64,000 nt of DNA from Staphylococcus sp. IVB6181 (lineage in GTDB: Bacteria > Bacillota > Bacilli > Staphylococcales > Staphylococcaceae). Each line of letters begins with the position of its first letter. Positions within the stretch are counted from its first letter, which is position 1. Of the stretch, positions 1 through 14,328 are shown piece by piece. Below the pieces are notes generated by a model that did not search any database, was not told the origin of the DNA, and worked only from the letters and a program-made list of their open reading frames with translations. Both the position numbers and the translations under genes were made by a program. Location of the stretch: contig NZ_CP095096.1 of NCBI RefSeq assembly GCF_025561445.1, forward strand, positions 1 through 64,000. Direction: 5' to 3'.

Positions 1-1365
1 ATGTCAAAAAAAGAAATTTGGGGAAAAGTTCTTGAATTAGCTAAAGACGAATTGACAGAAGTAAGTTATAACACTTGGTTTGAGCCGCCAAAAACAAAAT
101 TGGTAGGAATCGAAGATTCTGAGGCCATTATTTTAGTGAATGATGGATTTATCAAAGAATTTTTGAAAAAACAATATACCGGTATTGTTGAAAAATTATT
201 CGAAAATGCGATTGGGACGCCGCTTAAGCCAAGATTTGTCATTCAAAATGATCTGACAGCTGATGCACAACTTAAAACTGATGTGAAAGAACAAAATAAT
301 GAAAAAGAAGCCGAAATACCAAGCTTCCAAAACAGCAGCGAAGACCAATTCAATGCGCATAATACATTTGAAACTTTCGTTATCGGACCTGGGAACCGCT
401 TCCCGCACGCAGCAAGTTTGGCAGTAGCGGAAGCACCCGCAAAAGCTTATAACCCGTTGTTCATCTACGGAGGCGTTGGTTTAGGAAAGACACATTTAAT
501 GCACGCAATCGGGCATTACGTCTTGCAAAATAATAAAGATGCGAAAGTCATCTATACATCCAGCGAGAAGTTTACAAATGAATTCATTAAATCAATCCGA
601 GATAATGAAACAGAAAGATTCAGAGAAAAATACAGAAATATCGATGTGCTGCTGATTGACGATATTCAATTCATCCAAAACAAAGAGCAGACACAAGAAG
701 AATTCTTCCATACTTTCAATGAATTACATCAAGCTGAAAAACAAATTGTCATCTCAAGCGACCGACCTCCTAAAGAAATTTCAAAATTAGAAGATCGTTT
801 GCGCTCTCGTTTCGAATGGGGCTTGATCGTTGATATCACGCCGCCTGATTACGAAACACGTATGGCAATTCTGCAGAAAAAGTTAGAAGAAGAAGATGTC
901 GATATTCCGTTAGAATCTTTAACTTATATCGCAAACCAAATCCAATCCAACATCCGTGAATTAGAAGGTGCCTTAACTCGTGTTATCGCCTATTCCAGAT
1001 TACAAGGCGAACCGATTACAACTGAACTCACTGCAGAAGCACTTAAAGATATTATTCAAACACCGAAATCTAAGAAAATAACAATCCAGGATATTCAAAA
1101 AGTGGTTGGACAATACTACAACGTGCGACTTGAAGATTTTATTGCGAAAAAACGTACAAAATCCATCGCCTATCCGCGTCAAATCGCAATGTATCTTTCT
1201 CGCGAACTGACTGATTTCTCACTACCGAAAATCGGAGAAGAATTCGGCGGCCGCGATCATACAACAGTGATTCATGCGCACAGAACTATTCGTGAAGATA
1301 TGGAAAAAGATACATTATTCAAGCAAGAAGTAGAAAATCTGGAAAAAGAAATTCGAAATCAGTAA
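1..1365 (+). CDS. dnaA: Chromosomal replication initiator DnaA
   Basis: DnaA is the AAA+ initiator that binds DnaA boxes at oriC, melts the adjacent AT-rich DNA and loads the replicative helicase. The 454 residues match the usual staphylococcal length. Domain I is N-terminal, followed by a charged linker (about 90-115). The Walker A motif GGVGLGKT is at 157-164, Walker B LLIDDIQF near 217-224, and the C-terminal helix-turn-helix signature [15 protein letters not shown] is near residues 416-430. It opens the window, so its promoter and ribosome site lie outside. The origin follows directly, and dnaN lies downstream in the same direction, the standard dnaA-oriC-dnaN order. Confidence 0.99.
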   Translation: MSKKEIWGKVLELAKDELTEVSYNTWFEPPKTKLVGIEDSEAIILVNDGFIKEFLKKQYTGIVEKLFENAIGTPLKPRFVIQNDLTADAQLKTDVKEQNNEKEAEIPSFQNSSEDQFNAHNTFETFVIGPGNRFPHAASLAVAEAPAKAYNPLFIYGGVGLGKTHLMHAIGHYVLQNNKDAKVIYTSSEKFTNEFIKSIRDNETERFREKYRNIDVLLIDDIQFIQNKEQTQEEFFHTFNELHQAEKQIVISSDRPPKEISKLEDRLRSRFEWGLIVDITPPDYETRMAILQKKLEEEDVDIPLESLTYIANQIQSNIRELEGALTRVIAYSRLQGEPITTELTAEALKDIIQTPKSKKITIQDIQKVVGQYYNVRLEDFIAKKRTKSIAYPRQIAMYLSRELTDFSLPKIGEEFGGRDHTTVIHAHRTIREDMEKDTLFKQEVENLEKEIRNQ

Positions 1366-1621
1366 ACATTTTAGAAATTTACTAGCAGATCAGGGTAAAA
1401 TTAAGTGAGACAACCGAGCTGTTATACTACAGAGATAAAAAGGTGATTGTGGACAATGTGCAGAAGTTGTACACATCATACACAGATTATCCACATGTGT
1501 ATAACTTCTCACAGCAAGGTTTTTACAGGATTATCCACTTATCCACAGCCCCTACTACTATTACTACGGTTTTAAAACCTATATAATTAATTTATAAACG
1601 ACTGGAAGGAGTTTAAAATTT
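1366..1621 (+). other. oriC: oriC: DnaA-box cluster, DnaA-trios and AT-rich unwinding element
   Basis: The dnaA-dnaN spacer holds perfect TTATCCACA boxes at 1487-1495 and 1539-1547. Near-matches are at 1531-1539 (TTATCCACT), 1448-1456 (minus strand, TTGTCCACA), 1496-1504 (minus strand, TTATACACA), 1467-1475 and 1476-1484. Directly after the last box come a short C-rich stretch and trinucleotides of the DnaA-trio type (1552-1567, CTACTACTATTACTAC). An AT-rich segment and a perfect palindrome GGTTTTAAAACC (1568-1579) follow. This is the Bacillus-type box, GC cluster, trio, unwinding-region order. A TATAAT at 1582-1587 may be the -10 of dnaN. Confidence 0.93.
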
Positions 1622-2758
1622 ATGATGGAATTCACGATTAAAAGAGACTATTTCATAAATCAATTAAATGACACGCTAAAAGCAATTTCACCAAGAACAA
1701 CATTGCCTATCTTAACTGGTATCAAAATCGATGCGAAAGAAGAAGGTATCATTTTGACTGGTTCAGATTCAGAGATTTCAATTGAAATTTCAATCCCTAA
1801 AGAAGTCGACGGAGAAGAGATTGTCACAATTTCAGAAACAGGATCAGTCGTACTTCCTGGTCGTTTCTTTGTAGATATTATTAAAAAATTACCAGGCAAA
1901 GATGTTAAGTTATCAACAAACGAACAGTTCCAAACTTTAATTACATCGGGTCATTCAGAGTTTAACTTAAGCGGCTTAGACCCAGATCAATATCCATTGC
2001 TGCCGCAAGTTTCTCAAGATGATGCAATTCAATTACCAATCAAAGTCTTAAAAAATGTCATCGCGCAAACAAACTTCGCAGTGTCCACCTCAGAAACACG
2101 GCCAGTTTTAACTGGTGTGAACTGGTTGATTCAAGATAATGAATTAATATGCACTGCGACAGACTCGCACCGTTTGGCTGTAAGAAAATTAAAATTAGAA
2201 GATGAGGACATCGAAAATAAAAATGTCATCATTCCTGGTAAAGCTTTAGCTGAATTAAACAAAATCGTAACGGACTCAGAAGATGACATCAATATCTTCT
2301 TTGCTTCAAACCAAGTGTTATTTAAAGTCGGACACATTAATTTCATTTCAAGATTGCTTGAAGGACATTATCCTGATACTTCTCGCTTGTTCCCTGAAAA
2401 CTATGAAACAAAAATTGAAATGAGCAACAGCGACTTCTATCACGCAATTGATCGTGCTTCATTGCTTGCACGCGAAGGCGGCAATAATGTCATCAAACTA
2501 AGCACAGGCAATCAAGAAGTTGAACTTTCTTCTACATCACCTGAAATCGGTACGGTTAAAGAAGATGTAGACGCAAATAATGTTGAAGGCAGCAGCTTGA
2601 AGATTTCATTCAACTCTAAATACATGATGGACGCATTAAAAGCAATCGATAACGACGAAGTTGAAGTAGAATTCTTCGGTACCATGAAACCTTTCACTTT
2701 AAAACCTAAAGATGACGATTCAGTAGTTCAATTAATTCTTCCAATCAGAACTTACTAG
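1622..2758 (+). CDS. dnaN: DNA polymerase III beta subunit (sliding clamp)
   Basis: DnaN forms the ring-shaped clamp that tethers DNA polymerase III to DNA and also recruits repair proteins. The 378-residue product matches the three-domain clamp length and follows staphylococcal DnaN closely from MMEFTIKRDYF to the C-terminal LPIRTY. The start is the first of two adjacent ATG codons, preceded by GGAAGGAG at 1603-1610. The gene follows oriC and is closed by its own strong hairpin terminator, so the next gene uses a separate promoter. Confidence 0.98.
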   Translation: MMEFTIKRDYFINQLNDTLKAISPRTTLPILTGIKIDAKEEGIILTGSDSEISIEISIPKEVDGEEIVTISETGSVVLPGRFFVDIIKKLPGKDVKLSTNEQFQTLITSGHSEFNLSGLDPDQYPLLPQVSQDDAIQLPIKVLKNVIAQTNFAVSTSETRPVLTGVNWLIQDNELICTATDSHRLAVRKLKLEDEDIENKNVIIPGKALAELNKIVTDSEDDINIFFASNQVLFKVGHINFISRLLEGHYPDTSRLFPENYETKIEMSNSDFYHAIDRASLLAREGGNNVIKLSTGNQEVELSSTSPEIGTVKEDVDANNVEGSSLKISFNSKYMMDALKAIDNDEVEVEFFGTMKPFTLKPKDDDSVVQLILPIRTY

Positions 2759-2784
2759 TCCGAAAATAAACAGTGACATTCACG

Positions 2785-2826
2785 TAAAAAACGGAAATCC
2801 TTTTTGCAGGGTTTCCGTTTTTTCGT
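2785..2826 (+). terminator. Rho-independent terminator after dnaN
   Basis: A stem pairing AAAAACGGAAA with TTTCCGTTTTTT around a short loop ends in a T-run. It lies 26 bases after the dnaN stop. Confidence 0.85.
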
Positions 2827-3067
2827 GTTGAAAATGAAATATGGAGTTTAAATCAATTTTAAAGGCCCTCAGATGTCGCACAGTGAACTTTAAAAATGAT
2901 TTGGATAAAAATATCGGGACAACAAAATTTTTCAATGTCACCTTTTAAAATGCAAAAAATGAGCAATAGTGAGGTAAAAAAATCAAGTTTTTGAAAAACA
3001 GCTGAAATTTTATTGAGATAAGCCTAGAAATCAACCTGTAACACATGAAATTTATTACAAAAAAAGG

Positions 3068-3073
3068 TATAAT
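3068..3073 (+). promoter_or_regulatory. -10 element for yaaA-recF-gyrB-gyrA
   Basis: A consensus TATAAT lies in the 350-bp spacer after dnaN. The expected -35 region has no good match. Transcription would begin near 3080. That rules out the ATG at 3080 as a leadered start and supports the later TTG start of yaaA. I see nothing else convincing between 2827 and 3060. Confidence 0.55.
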
Positions 3074-3109
3074 ATATTAATGACCTTACAAAGAAATGGA
3101 GTGAGTGTG

Positions 3110-3334
3110 TTGACTGAAAAAATCATGGTTGAAGGTGACATTACTTTAGGACAATTCCTGAAAACCGAAGGCATTATCGAATCAGGCGGACAGGCAAAAT
3201 GGTTTTTAAAAGATTTCGAAGTTTTCTTGAACGGCGAAAGAGAAACGCGTCGCGGAAAGAAACTTGAAGATGGCGATCAAATTGAAATACCTGAAGTGGG
3301 TTCTTTTGTAATAGCACATCAAGGTGACCAATGA
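3110..3334 (+). CDS. yaaA: S4-domain RNA-binding protein YaaA
   Basis: A small S4-like RNA-binding protein conserved between dnaN and recF in Firmicutes and implicated in ribosome assembly. The hallmark stretch [14 protein letters not shown] followed by [12 protein letters not shown] forms the S4 fold. I choose the TTG at 3110 (74 residues) because GGAG at 3098-3101 sits 8 bases upstream and the -10 at 3068 leaves no leader for the ATG at 3080. Its stop overlaps the recF start (ATGA), showing translational coupling. Confidence 0.9.
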   Translation: MTEKIMVEGDITLGQFLKTEGIIESGGQAKWFLKDFEVFLNGERETRRGKKLEDGDQIEIPEVGSFVIAHQGDQ

Positions 3335-4443
3335 AATTAAATGCACTCCAGCTTGAAAATTACCGCAATTACGAAGCAGTCGCATTAGATTGCCATCCTG
3401 ATGTAAACATTTTGATTGGTGAAAATGCGCAAGGCAAAACCAATTTATTAGAATCTATTTACACACTTGCATTAGCTAAAAGTCATCGAACAGCTAATGA
3501 TAAAGAGCTTATTCGTTTTGGTGCTGAGTATGCTAAAATAGAGGGTGAGCTGAGTTATAGACATGGCAAGATGCCGCTTACGATGTTTATAACTAAAAAA
3601 GGCAAAAAGGTTAAAGTCAACCACTTGGAACAACATCGTCTGACACAGTATATCGGACACTTGAATGTTGTTCTTTTTGCCCCAGAGGACCTGAATATCG
3701 TCAAAGGATCTCCGCAAGTCAGACGCCGCTTTATCGATATGGAGCTGGGTCAGATGTCTGCGGTGTACCTCAACGACTTATCCCAGTACCAGCGTATTTT
3801 GAAACAAAAAAATAATTATTTAAAGCAATTGCAAACGAAACAAAAGACGGATCGTACCATGATTGAAGTCTTGAATCAGCAATTTGCGCAATATGCTTTG
3901 AAAGTGACACTTAAACGTGCCCATTTCATTGCAGAATTGGAAACACTCGCACAACCGATTCATGCCAGTATTACTGACGACAAAGAATCTTTAGAGGTCA
4001 ATTACCGTCCAAGCTTGAAGCTGTCTGATACTGAGGATGAAGCAGCGTTGTTCGAAGAGGTACTTCAACTGCTGGCAGATAATATGGACAGAGAGATAGA
4101 ACGCGGTGTGGCACTCTACGGCCCGCATCGTGATGATTTAGGTTTCAACGTAAATGGGATGGACGCACAAACGTATGGTTCGCAAGGACAGCAGCGTACA
4201 TCTGCATTATCAATCAAGCTGGCTGAGATTGAACTGATCAACAAAGAAGTCGGCGAATACCCTATCTTATTGCTTGATGATGTGCTGAGTGAATTAGATG
4301 ACTCCCGTCAGACTCACCTGCTGAGTACAATTCAAGATAAGGTACAGACCTTTGTGACAACAACGTCTGTAGAAGGTATTGATCATGAAATTATGAAACA
4401 TGCAAAACTTTACCGAATAAACCAAGGTGAAATTATCAAGTGA
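3331..4443 (+). CDS. recF: DNA replication and repair protein RecF
   Basis: RecF is an SMC-like ATPase that helps load RecA at gaps on damaged DNA. The 370-residue protein has Walker A GENAQGKT (30-37), the ABC-type signature region around [17 protein letters not shown], and Walker [12 protein letters not shown]. It overlaps yaaA by 4 bases and is followed after 6 bases by gyrB, forming the usual yaaA-recF-gyrB-gyrA operon. Confidence 0.97.
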   Translation: MKLNALQLENYRNYEAVALDCHPDVNILIGENAQGKTNLLESIYTLALAKSHRTANDKELIRFGAEYAKIEGELSYRHGKMPLTMFITKKGKKVKVNHLEQHRLTQYIGHLNVVLFAPEDLNIVKGSPQVRRRFIDMELGQMSAVYLNDLSQYQRILKQKNNYLKQLQTKQKTDRTMIEVLNQQFAQYALKVTLKRAHFIAELETLAQPIHASITDDKESLEVNYRPSLKLSDTEDEAALFEEVLQLLADNMDREIERGVALYGPHRDDLGFNVNGMDAQTYGSQGQQRTSALSIKLAEIELINKEVGEYPILLLDDVLSELDDSRQTHLLSTIQDKVQTFVTTTSVEGIDHEIMKHAKLYRINQGEIIK

Positions 4444-4446
4444 TAG

Positions 4447-6384
<1,938 letters not shown>

Positions 6385-6444
6385 TCTTAAAAGTATGTAT
6401 CACTGCAACAGCTACGGAATTAATAACTTAAGGAGGCAATCTTG

Positions 6445-9129
6445 ATGGCTGAATATCCTGAATCAAGAATAATTGAACGAAATATTAGTAACGAGATGCG
6501 TGAATCGTTCTTAGACTATGCGATGAGTGTTATCGTATCTCGTGCTTTGCCAGACGTCAGAGATGGTTTGAAACCGGTACATCGTCGTATATTATACGGT
6601 TTGAACGAACAAGGAATGACGCCTGATAAACCGTATAAGAAATCCGCACGTATCGTAGGTGACGTAATGGGTAAATACCACCCTCACGGGGACTCATCTA
6701 TCTATGAGGCTATGGTGCGTATGGCTCAGGATTTCAGCTATCGTTATCCTCTTGTTGACGGTCAAGGCAACTTTGGTTCAATGGATGGCGATGGTGCAGC
6801 TGCAATGCGTTATACCGAAGCACGTATGACGAAACTTTCTACAGAACTATTAAGAGATATCAATAAAGATACAATCAACTTCATTGATAACTATGACGGG
6901 ACAGAAAGAGAGCCGGAAGTCTTACCGGCACGTTTCCCGAACCTCTTAGTAAATGGTGCTTCAGGGATTGCAGTAGGTATGGCAACAAACATTCCGCCGC
7001 ACAATATGACAGAGGTCATCAATGGTATTTTAAGCCTAAGCCACAATCCTGATATTACAATTGCGGAATTGATGGAAGATATTACAGGTCCTGACTTCCC
7101 GACTGCAGGTTTAATCCTAGGCAAGAGCGGTATTCGCCGTGCATATGAAACAGGACGCGGTTCTATTCAAATGCGTGCACGTGCTGAAATCGAAGAACGC
7201 GGCGGCGGTCGCCAACGTATCGTTGTGACTGAAATCCCGTTCCAAGTCAATAAAGCACGTATGATTGAAAAGATAGCAGAATTAGCACGTGATAAACGAA
7301 TAGACGGTATTACAGACTTGCGTGACGAAACAAGTTTGCGTACAGGTGTCAGAGTAGTTATTGATATTCGAAAAGATGCCAACGCAAGTGTTATCTTGAA
7401 TAACTTATATAAACAAACACCGCTGCAAACTTCATTTGGTGTGAATATGATTGCATTAATCAACGGCAGACCGAAATTAATCAATTTTAAAGAAGCGCTA
7501 GTTGAATACTTAGAACACCAAAAAGTAGTTGTACGCAGACGTACAGAATACAATTTGAAAAAAGCCGAAGATCGTGCACATATCTTAGAAGGTTTAAGAA
7601 TTGCCTTAGACCATATCGATGAGATTATTACGACAATCCGTGAATCAGAAACAGATAAAGTCGCAATGGAACGTTTGCAAGAACGCTTCGAACTTTCTGA
7701 ACGCCAAGCACAAGCTATCTTGGACATGCGTTTAAGACGTTTAACAGGTTTAGAAAGAGACAAAATCGAATCTGAATATAACGATTTGATTGCTTATATT
7801 GAAGAGTTGAGAGAAATCCTTGCGGACGAAGAAAAATTATTGCAATTAGTACGTGATGAATTAATTGATGTCAGAGAACGCTTCGGTGATGAACGCCGTA
7901 CTGAAATTCAACTTGGCGGTCTTGATCAAATCGAAGATGAAGACTTGATTCCAGAAGAACAAATCGTTATTACATTAAGTCATAACAACTACATCAAACG
8001 TTTACCGGTTTCAACGTACCGTTCGCAAAATCGTGGCGGACGCGGTATACAAGGTATGAACATGCTGGATGAAGACTTTGTCAGTCAGATTGTTACGATG
8101 AGTACCCATGACCATGTATTGTTCTTTACAAACCAAGGCCGTGTCTACAAACTCAAAGGTTATGAGGTGCCGGAACTCTCACGTCAGTCTAAAGGTATCC
8201 CTGTAATCAACGCAATTGAGTTAGAAAATGATGAATCCATCAGTACGATGATTGCGGTGAAAGACCTAGAAAAAGAAGATGCTTATCTTGTTTTCGCAAC
8301 GAAAAACGGTATTGTGAAACGTTCATCATTAAGCAACTTCTCGCACATTAACAGAAACGGTAAAATCGCAATCAACTTCAGAGATGAAGACGAACTTGTT
8401 GCGGTACGTCTAACAGACGGCACAAAAGATGTATTATTAGGTACTTCTCGTGCATCGCTCATCCGCTTCAGAGAATCACTCTTAAGACCACTCGGCCGTA
8501 CAGCAGCAGGCGTAAAAGGTATCTCATTACGTGAAGGCGACTTTGTTGTGGGACTTGCAGTTGCGAATGGCGATAGTGAAGATGAAGTGCTTGTAGTCAC
8601 TGAAAATGGTTACGGTAAACGTACACCGATTGGTGAATACCGTCTTTCTAATCGCGGCGGTAAAGGTATTAAAACAGCGACAATCACAGAGAAAAACGGT
8701 GATATCGTTTGTATCACTACCGTAACTGGCGAAGAAGACTTGATGATTGTGACAGATCATGGTGTCATTATCAGAATCGATGTCAGCGATATTTCTCAAA
8801 ACGGACGTTCAGCACAAGGTGTCAGATTGATTCGTCTAGGCGAAGATCAATTTGTATCTACTGTCGCAAAAGTTCAAGAAGAACCAGAAGATGAATTAGA
8901 AGGTACTTCTGACAGCGGTGCACTTCCTGGAGAAGACGAACCGACACCGACAGTCGAAGAACAAGTGATTGAATCAGACGATGACGACCGTACAATTCAT
9001 ACAGAAGTTGTCGATGAAACTGAAGATGAAGACGGCGAAAGAAAAGAAGTAAGACAAGACTTCATGGATCGCGTGAATGAAGATATTGAAAATGCGGATT
9101 CAGAAGATGAAGATAACGAAGAAGAATAA
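6445..9129 (+). CDS. gyrA: DNA gyrase subunit A
   Basis: GyrA is the DNA cleavage and rejoining subunit of gyrase. With the ATG at 6445 (AGGAGG at 6431-6436, 8 bases upstream) the protein has 894 residues. The catalytic tyrosine is Y123 in [10 protein letters not shown]. The quinolone-resistance region reads GDSSIYE with S84 and E88, the susceptible form. The C-terminal beta-pinwheel domain is followed by a long acidic tail of about 80 residues rich in D and E. The 60-base spacing from gyrB suggests one operon. A bidirectional terminator closes it. Confidence 0.98.
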   Translation: MAEYPESRIIERNISNEMRESFLDYAMSVIVSRALPDVRDGLKPVHRRILYGLNEQGMTPDKPYKKSARIVGDVMGKYHPHGDSSIYEAMVRMAQDFSYRYPLVDGQGNFGSMDGDGAAAMRYTEARMTKLSTELLRDINKDTINFIDNYDGTEREPEVLPARFPNLLVNGASGIAVGMATNIPPHNMTEVINGILSLSHNPDITIAELMEDITGPDFPTAGLILGKSGIRRAYETGRGSIQMRARAEIEERGGGRQRIVVTEIPFQVNKARMIEKIAELARDKRIDGITDLRDETSLRTGVRVVIDIRKDANASVILNNLYKQTPLQTSFGVNMIALINGRPKLINFKEALVEYLEHQKVVVRRRTEYNLKKAEDRAHILEGLRIALDHIDEIITTIRESETDKVAMERLQERFELSERQAQAILDMRLRRLTGLERDKIESEYNDLIAYIEELREILADEEKLLQLVRDELIDVRERFGDERRTEIQLGGLDQIEDEDLIPEEQIVITLSHNNYIKRLPVSTYRSQNRGGRGIQGMNMLDEDFVSQIVTMSTHDHVLFFTNQGRVYKLKGYEVPELSRQSKGIPVINAIELENDESISTMIAVKDLEKEDAYLVFATKNGIVKRSSLSNFSHINRNGKIAINFRDEDELVAVRLTDGTKDVLLGTSRASLIRFRESLLRPLGRTAAGVKGISLREGDFVVGLAVANGDSEDEVLVVTENGYGKRTPIGEYRLSNRGGKGIKTATITEKNGDIVCITTVTGEEDLMIVTDHGVIIRIDVSDISQNGRSAQGVRLIRLGEDQFVSTVAKVQEEPEDELEGTSDSGALPGEDEPTPTVEEQVIESDDDDRTIHTEVVDETEDEDGERKEVRQDFMDRVNEDIENADSEDEDNEEE

Positions 9130-9150
9130 TTTAAGTGAATAGATAAAGTA

Positions 9151-9192
9151 AAAGCTTTCTGCAAAACCCATCGGTTAAGCAGAAAGCTTTTT
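9151..9192. terminator. Bidirectional terminator between gyrA and nnrD
   Basis: An AAAGCTTTCTGC / GCAGAAAGCTTT stem has T-runs on both sides and lies between two convergent genes. Confidence 0.85.
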
Positions 9193-9214
9193 TATTACTA
9201 TAAATTCATTAAGT

Positions 9215-10042
9215 TTAATCTTCTTTTTCTTCTAAACGTTTCATCGCATATGGAATTTCCGCTATTAAGTTTGATGGCGGTACTACATACATTTCTTTAG
9301 ATAAATACTCGCCAACATAACTGTGTACATAAGTACCTGCTTTAACCGCATAGTTGAAATCATCGAATTGGCCGATGAAGCTAGTAATGATACCAGAAAG
9401 TGTATCACCCATACCGCCTGTTGCCATCGCAGGTGTGCCGATTTCTAATTTGTAAGTTTTATCTTTTAAATAGATTTCAGTACCATGCTGCTTTAAGACT
9501 ACCGCTGTGCCGATTTGATCAACTGCTTCGCGATTACGTTCATAAGTTTGTTCTTCAATCGGAATACCGCTCAATCTTTCCCATTCCATTTGGTGAGGTG
9601 TGAATACGATATTACGGCAGTCCGGAATCTCTACTTTCAATTTACTCATAATAGAAATTGCATCTCCGTCAATAATCAAGTTTTGATGCGGTTGAATATT
9701 TTGGAGTAAGAATGTCATTGCGTTATTACCTTTGAAATCTCTGCCTAGTCCAGGTCCGATTAAAATACTATCTGAGATTTCTATCATTTTCGTTAACATT
9801 TTTGTATCGTTGATATCAATAACCATTGCTTCTGGACAGCGTGAATGCAGTGCCGCATGGTTAGTCGGATGCGTTGCGACTGTGATCAGTCCGCTTCCGC
9901 TGTATATACATGAACGAGCAGCCATAATAATTGCGCCGCCTAAATTCGCATTACCGCCGATTAAAAGAATCTTGCCGTAGTCCCCTTTATGGGTTTCATC
10001 TTGTCTTTTTGGAATAGTAACATCTGTTAAAATTTCCACCAT
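9215..10042 (-). CDS. nnrD: ADP-dependent NAD(P)H-hydrate dehydratase
   Basis: This enzyme repairs hydrated NADH/NADPH (NADHX/NADPHX) by ADP-dependent dehydration. The 275-residue protein belongs to the YjeF C-terminal/ribokinase-like family. It shows GGNANLGGAIIMAA near the N terminus, LIGPGLGRD, and the catalytic nucleotide-binding stretch MATGGMGDTLSGI. No epimerase (YjeF N-terminal) domain is fused, as usual in staphylococci. GGAGGG lies just before the ATG. It is a single gene convergent with gyrA. Confidence 0.93.
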   Translation of the reverse strand: MVEILTDVTIPKRQDETHKGDYGKILLIGGNANLGGAIIMAARSCIYSGSGLITVATHPTNHAALHSRCPEAMVIDINDTKMLTKMIEISDSILIGPGLGRDFKGNNAMTFLLQNIQPHQNLIIDGDAISIMSKLKVEIPDCRNIVFTPHQMEWERLSGIPIEEQTYERNREAVDQIGTAVVLKQHGTEIYLKDKTYKLEIGTPAMATGGMGDTLSGIITSFIGQFDDFNYAVKAGTYVHSYVGEYLSKEMYVVPPSNLIAEIPYAMKRLEEKED

Positions 10043-10436
10043 AATCCCTCCATATTCCCTATCAATTTTGAATCTTAAGCTTCATAAATGGAGCTTTAGG
10101 TTTCTCGATGTGTTGATGGTTGCTTATAAAATTTAAGCACATCTCAATCCAATGAGATGAGCCTGTTAGTCCATATTTTTTACTAATTTCTTAATGCATT
10201 AGAATATACTATACCTATCGAATGGGTAAGTCAATACATATAATTTAAGTATTTATTAACATTCGGTAAGCATGCGTCATGACAAGGATGAGCAGTCTTC
10301 TATCATCTGCATTTCTGCTTCTAGTATCGGCTTTACGACTATGTTCAACTCATGAAAGTAATGAAGAAGTCAAAAGCTGTATTTTAGCTTGTTAAAATAG
10401 TGACGTATTAACACGCTACGGCTTTCGCTAAAGCTA
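10043..10436. other. Intergenic region upstream of nnrD and hutH
   Basis: The 394 bp between the divergent nnrD and hutH contain no credible gene. A short imperfect inverted repeat around ATCTCAATCCAATGAGAT (10142-10159) and an AT-rich stretch near 10200-10250 that could hold the minus-strand nnrD promoter are the only structures I see. Confidence 0.5.
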
Positions 10437-10466
10437 TTGTCCTACCCAAAATGTAAGCGTATACTT
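10437..10466 (+). promoter_or_regulatory. hutH promoter with overlapping CcpA cre box
   Basis: TTGTCC (10437-10442), a 17-bp spacer and TATACT (10460-10465) make a good vegetative promoter. A cre-like sequence ATGTAAGCGTATACTT (10451-10466) overlaps the -10. It fits 15 of 16 positions of the consensus WTGNNARCGNWWWCAW. CcpA bound here would block initiation, so carbon catabolite repression of histidine breakdown is inferred. Confidence 0.6.
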
Positions 10467-10508
10467 GTGATAATTGTATACATTTATTTTACTGAGGGGG
10501 TAATTCAA

Positions 10509-12023
10509 TTGACATTAGAATTAAACGGAGCATCGCTCACAATTGAAGATATCAAGACATTTTTACACCAGCAAGATAAGGTAGCAATCTCAGCTGAAGC
10601 AATGGAACGTGTAAAGCAGAGCCGTGCTATTGTGGAGGAAATCATTAAAAATAAAGAAACGATTTATGGTATTACAACAGGGTTCGGCTTATTCAGCGAT
10701 GTCTTAATCGACCCTGAGCAATACAATCAATTACAAGTGAACTTAATTCGTTCCCATGCTTGTGGAACAGGGGATCCGTTTTCGCATGATGTGGCATTAG
10801 TGATGATGGTATTACGTCTGAATACTATGTTAAAAGGGCATTCAGGTGTAACAACTGACTTAGTAGATCAATTGATTTATTTCATCAATGAACGTATTAT
10901 TCCGATTATTCCGCAACAAGGTTCGTTAGGTGCATCAGGTGATCTAGCACCGTTATCTCACCTTGCATTAGCATTAATCGGAGAAGGCAAGGTCTTTTAT
11001 CAGCAAGAAGAAAGAGACAGTAAAGATGTACTTGAAATGCTAGGACGACAACCATTAGAACTTTCCGCAAAAGAAGGATTAGCTTTGATTAATGGAACGC
11101 AGGCAATGACAGCACAAGGTGTCATCAGCTGTATTGAAGCGGAAAGCCTGGCATATCAATCTGAATGGATTGCGGCACTGACACATCAAGCATTAAACGG
11201 CATTACAGATGCTTATCGTCCAGAAGTACATGATGTGCGCAACTTCCCAGAACAAAGTGCAGTAGCGGATCGTATGCTGTATTGGTTAGAAGATTCTCAG
11301 TTAACTACACATCAAGGTGAAATCCGAGTTCAAGATGCGTATACATTACGCTGTATTCCGCAAGTCCATGGTGCCAGCTTTGAAACATTGAAGTTTGTGA
11401 AACAGCAATTGGAACGTGAAATGAATGCGGCTAATGATAATCCGTTAATCTTCCATGAAGATGATGAAACCTTAGTGATTTCAGGCGGCAACTTCCATGG
11501 TCAGCCTGTTGCTTATGCGTTAGATTTCTTAAAAGTAGCAGTCAGCGAATTAGGCAATATCGCAGAACGCCGCTTAGAACGCTTAGTTAATCCGCAATTA
11601 AACGGTGGTTTGCCTGCTTTCTTAAGTCCTGAACCTGGATTGCAAAGCGGTGCGATGATTATGCAATATGCGGCTGCAAGTTTAGTTTCAGAAAATAAAA
11701 CATTAGCACATCCGGCAAGTGTTGATTCCATTCCATCATCAGCTAACCAAGAAGATCATGTTTCAATGGGTACAATCGGATCAAGACATGGTTATCAGAT
11801 TGTGGATAATACGCGCAGAGTGCTTTCAATCGAATTAATTATTGCGCTGCAAGCAGTGGAACTGAAAGGCATCGATCAATTATCGCCGCGTTCGCGTGAA
11901 AAATATGAGACATTAAGAAACATTACGCCTTCTATTACAGAAGACCGTCAATTCCATCAAGATATCACGCAAGTTTCGCGTTATTTACAGCAAGCTGCGT
12001 ATACTGATGCAGAATGCAAATAA
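10509..12023 (+). CDS. hutH: Histidine ammonia-lyase
   Basis: This cytosolic enzyme deaminates histidine to urocanate, the first step of histidine use. The 504-residue protein contains [14 protein letters not shown], whose Ala-Ser-Gly cyclises to the MIO cofactor, and the family stretches NDNPLIF and [16 protein letters not shown] place the start at TTG 10509, where GAGGGGG is 8 bases upstream and the N terminus aligns with other staphylococcal HutH. Upstream codons in the same frame (from 10437) overlap the promoter and are unlikely to be translated. Other hut genes are not nearby. Confidence 0.95.
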   Translation: MTLELNGASLTIEDIKTFLHQQDKVAISAEAMERVKQSRAIVEEIIKNKETIYGITTGFGLFSDVLIDPEQYNQLQVNLIRSHACGTGDPFSHDVALVMMVLRLNTMLKGHSGVTTDLVDQLIYFINERIIPIIPQQGSLGASGDLAPLSHLALALIGEGKVFYQQEERDSKDVLEMLGRQPLELSAKEGLALINGTQAMTAQGVISCIEAESLAYQSEWIAALTHQALNGITDAYRPEVHDVRNFPEQSAVADRMLYWLEDSQLTTHQGEIRVQDAYTLRCIPQVHGASFETLKFVKQQLEREMNAANDNPLIFHEDDETLVISGGNFHGQPVAYALDFLKVAVSELGNIAERRLERLVNPQLNGGLPAFLSPEPGLQSGAMIMQYAAASLVSENKTLAHPASVDSIPSSANQEDHVSMGTIGSRHGYQIVDNTRRVLSIELIIALQAVELKGIDQLSPRSREKYETLRNITPSITEDRQFHQDITQVSRYLQQAAYTDAECK

Positions 12024-12063
12024 CATGAATTTTTCTTGAATTCAGAAAAATTTTATATTTGAG

Positions 12064-12092
12064 TTGCAATTTAAAATAGTATTTGCTATAGT
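12064..12092 (+). promoter_or_regulatory. serS promoter
   Basis: TTGCAA, a 17-bp spacer and TATAGT precede the T-box leader. Confidence 0.7.
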
Positions 12093-12099
12093 GAAGTTA

Positions 12100-12335
12100 A
12101 GTTAATAAAACATTGTTCGCAGGATAAGTAGTCCTAAGTAATAATTTCAGAGAGCTTATGGTTGGTGTGAATAAGCAATTAAGGCTTAGCGGTGAATCTA
12201 CCTGCATATGAGTGAACAACCGGTTTTAACCGTTATTTTAGTGAGAGTGCAGTGTGCATCAATTTTTGATACATACTGTTAAATAGGGTGGCAACACGTA
12301 TACCACGTCCCTTGTAGGGGCGTGGTATTTTTTTA
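12100..12335 (+). promoter_or_regulatory. T-box riboswitch (serine) controlling serS
   Basis: The leader has the T-box sequence AGGGTGGCAACACG at 12285-12298, followed at once by a GC-rich hairpin TACCACGTCCC / GGGGCGTGGTA and a T-run. That is the usual competing antiterminator/terminator pair. In the Stem I region, GGTGAATCTACC places a UCU serine codon (12197-12199) as the likely specifier. Uncharged tRNA-Ser would stabilise the antiterminator and allow serS transcription. Confidence 0.9.
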
Positions 12336-12346
12336 TCTTTTTTTAA

Positions 12347-13702
<1,356 letters not shown>

Positions 13703-13778
13703 ATGGGATCATCGAGTAGTTGGAAAATGAATTAAGATGATCCAACCTCGTTCCAATATATATATTTACCTACCACAT

Positions 13779-13816
13779 GGACGCTATGCCTTACCAACAT
13801 AGCGTCCGATTTTTTA
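13779..13816 (+). terminator. Terminator downstream of serS
   Basis: GGACGCTATG pairs perfectly with CATAGCGTCC and is followed by GATTTTTTA. In S. aureus azlCD lies after serS; no azl gene is present here. Confidence 0.75.
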
Positions 13817-13958
13817 TTTCCTAAACCATTATTTCCTGATAAAAAGCAAAAAACCGACTACCCTCTAAGGATAATCGATTGAAATAGAATAGATTAAAAA
13901 TACTGTATTGAAAGGGTTTGTTAGACATCAAGGTGTCTAACTTCAGACAAACGGAAGT

Positions 13959-14198
13959 CTACCCTTTTACCTTTTGTTTTTGAGCTTCTGAACGCTGTGA
14001 AGTATCGACATATAGAAATGCGATCAATGCCATAATGCTCAGTGTAACGAATGCAAAACCTAATGGAATCAGAAAATTTCCAGCGTTTAAAAAGACAAAC
14101 CCAGTGATACTCATTCTAATCAAGGCATGCAATACGAAACATAATATGCTTGTGAAAAACAGCGCAAGGCTGCTTCCTGCTAAGAAAACTTTCTGCAT
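13959..14198 (-). CDS. Small two-helix membrane protein, unknown function
   Basis: A 79-residue protein with two predicted membrane helices (about 5-27 and 43-66), a short loop between them and a basic, Lys/Gln-rich cytosolic tail. AAGGAG is 9 bases before the ATG, which supports translation. It is read against its neighbours serS and yybS. I do not recognise a family. The next minus-strand gene upstream (14329-14526) is also a two-helix protein, so the pair may be functionally linked or remnants of a larger locus. Confidence 0.65.
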   Translation of the reverse strand: MQKVFLAGSSLALFFTSILCFVLHALIRMSITGFVFLNAGNFLIPLGFAFVTLSIMALIAFLYVDTSQRSEAQKQKVKG

Positions 14199-14328
14199 AT
14201 TCCGCTGCTCCTTCTTAATATAAAATCTTCTTTGACATACTCATTATATCGTGGTTTGCAACATATTTCGATAGCGTTTTCGTGAATTAATATAAATTTA
14301 ACAAATTTTTGTCCTTGCACAGAGTATG

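Noticed and set aside
6690-6720. Quinolone-resistance changes in gyrA
   Set aside because: S84 and E88 are the susceptible residues, so no resistance mutation is present at these positions.
7167-7763. 198-codon minus-strand frame inside gyrA
   Set aside because: It lies wholly antisense to a certain gene, has a composition typical of a codon-bias shadow (Ser/Ile/Arg-rich) and no ribosome site.
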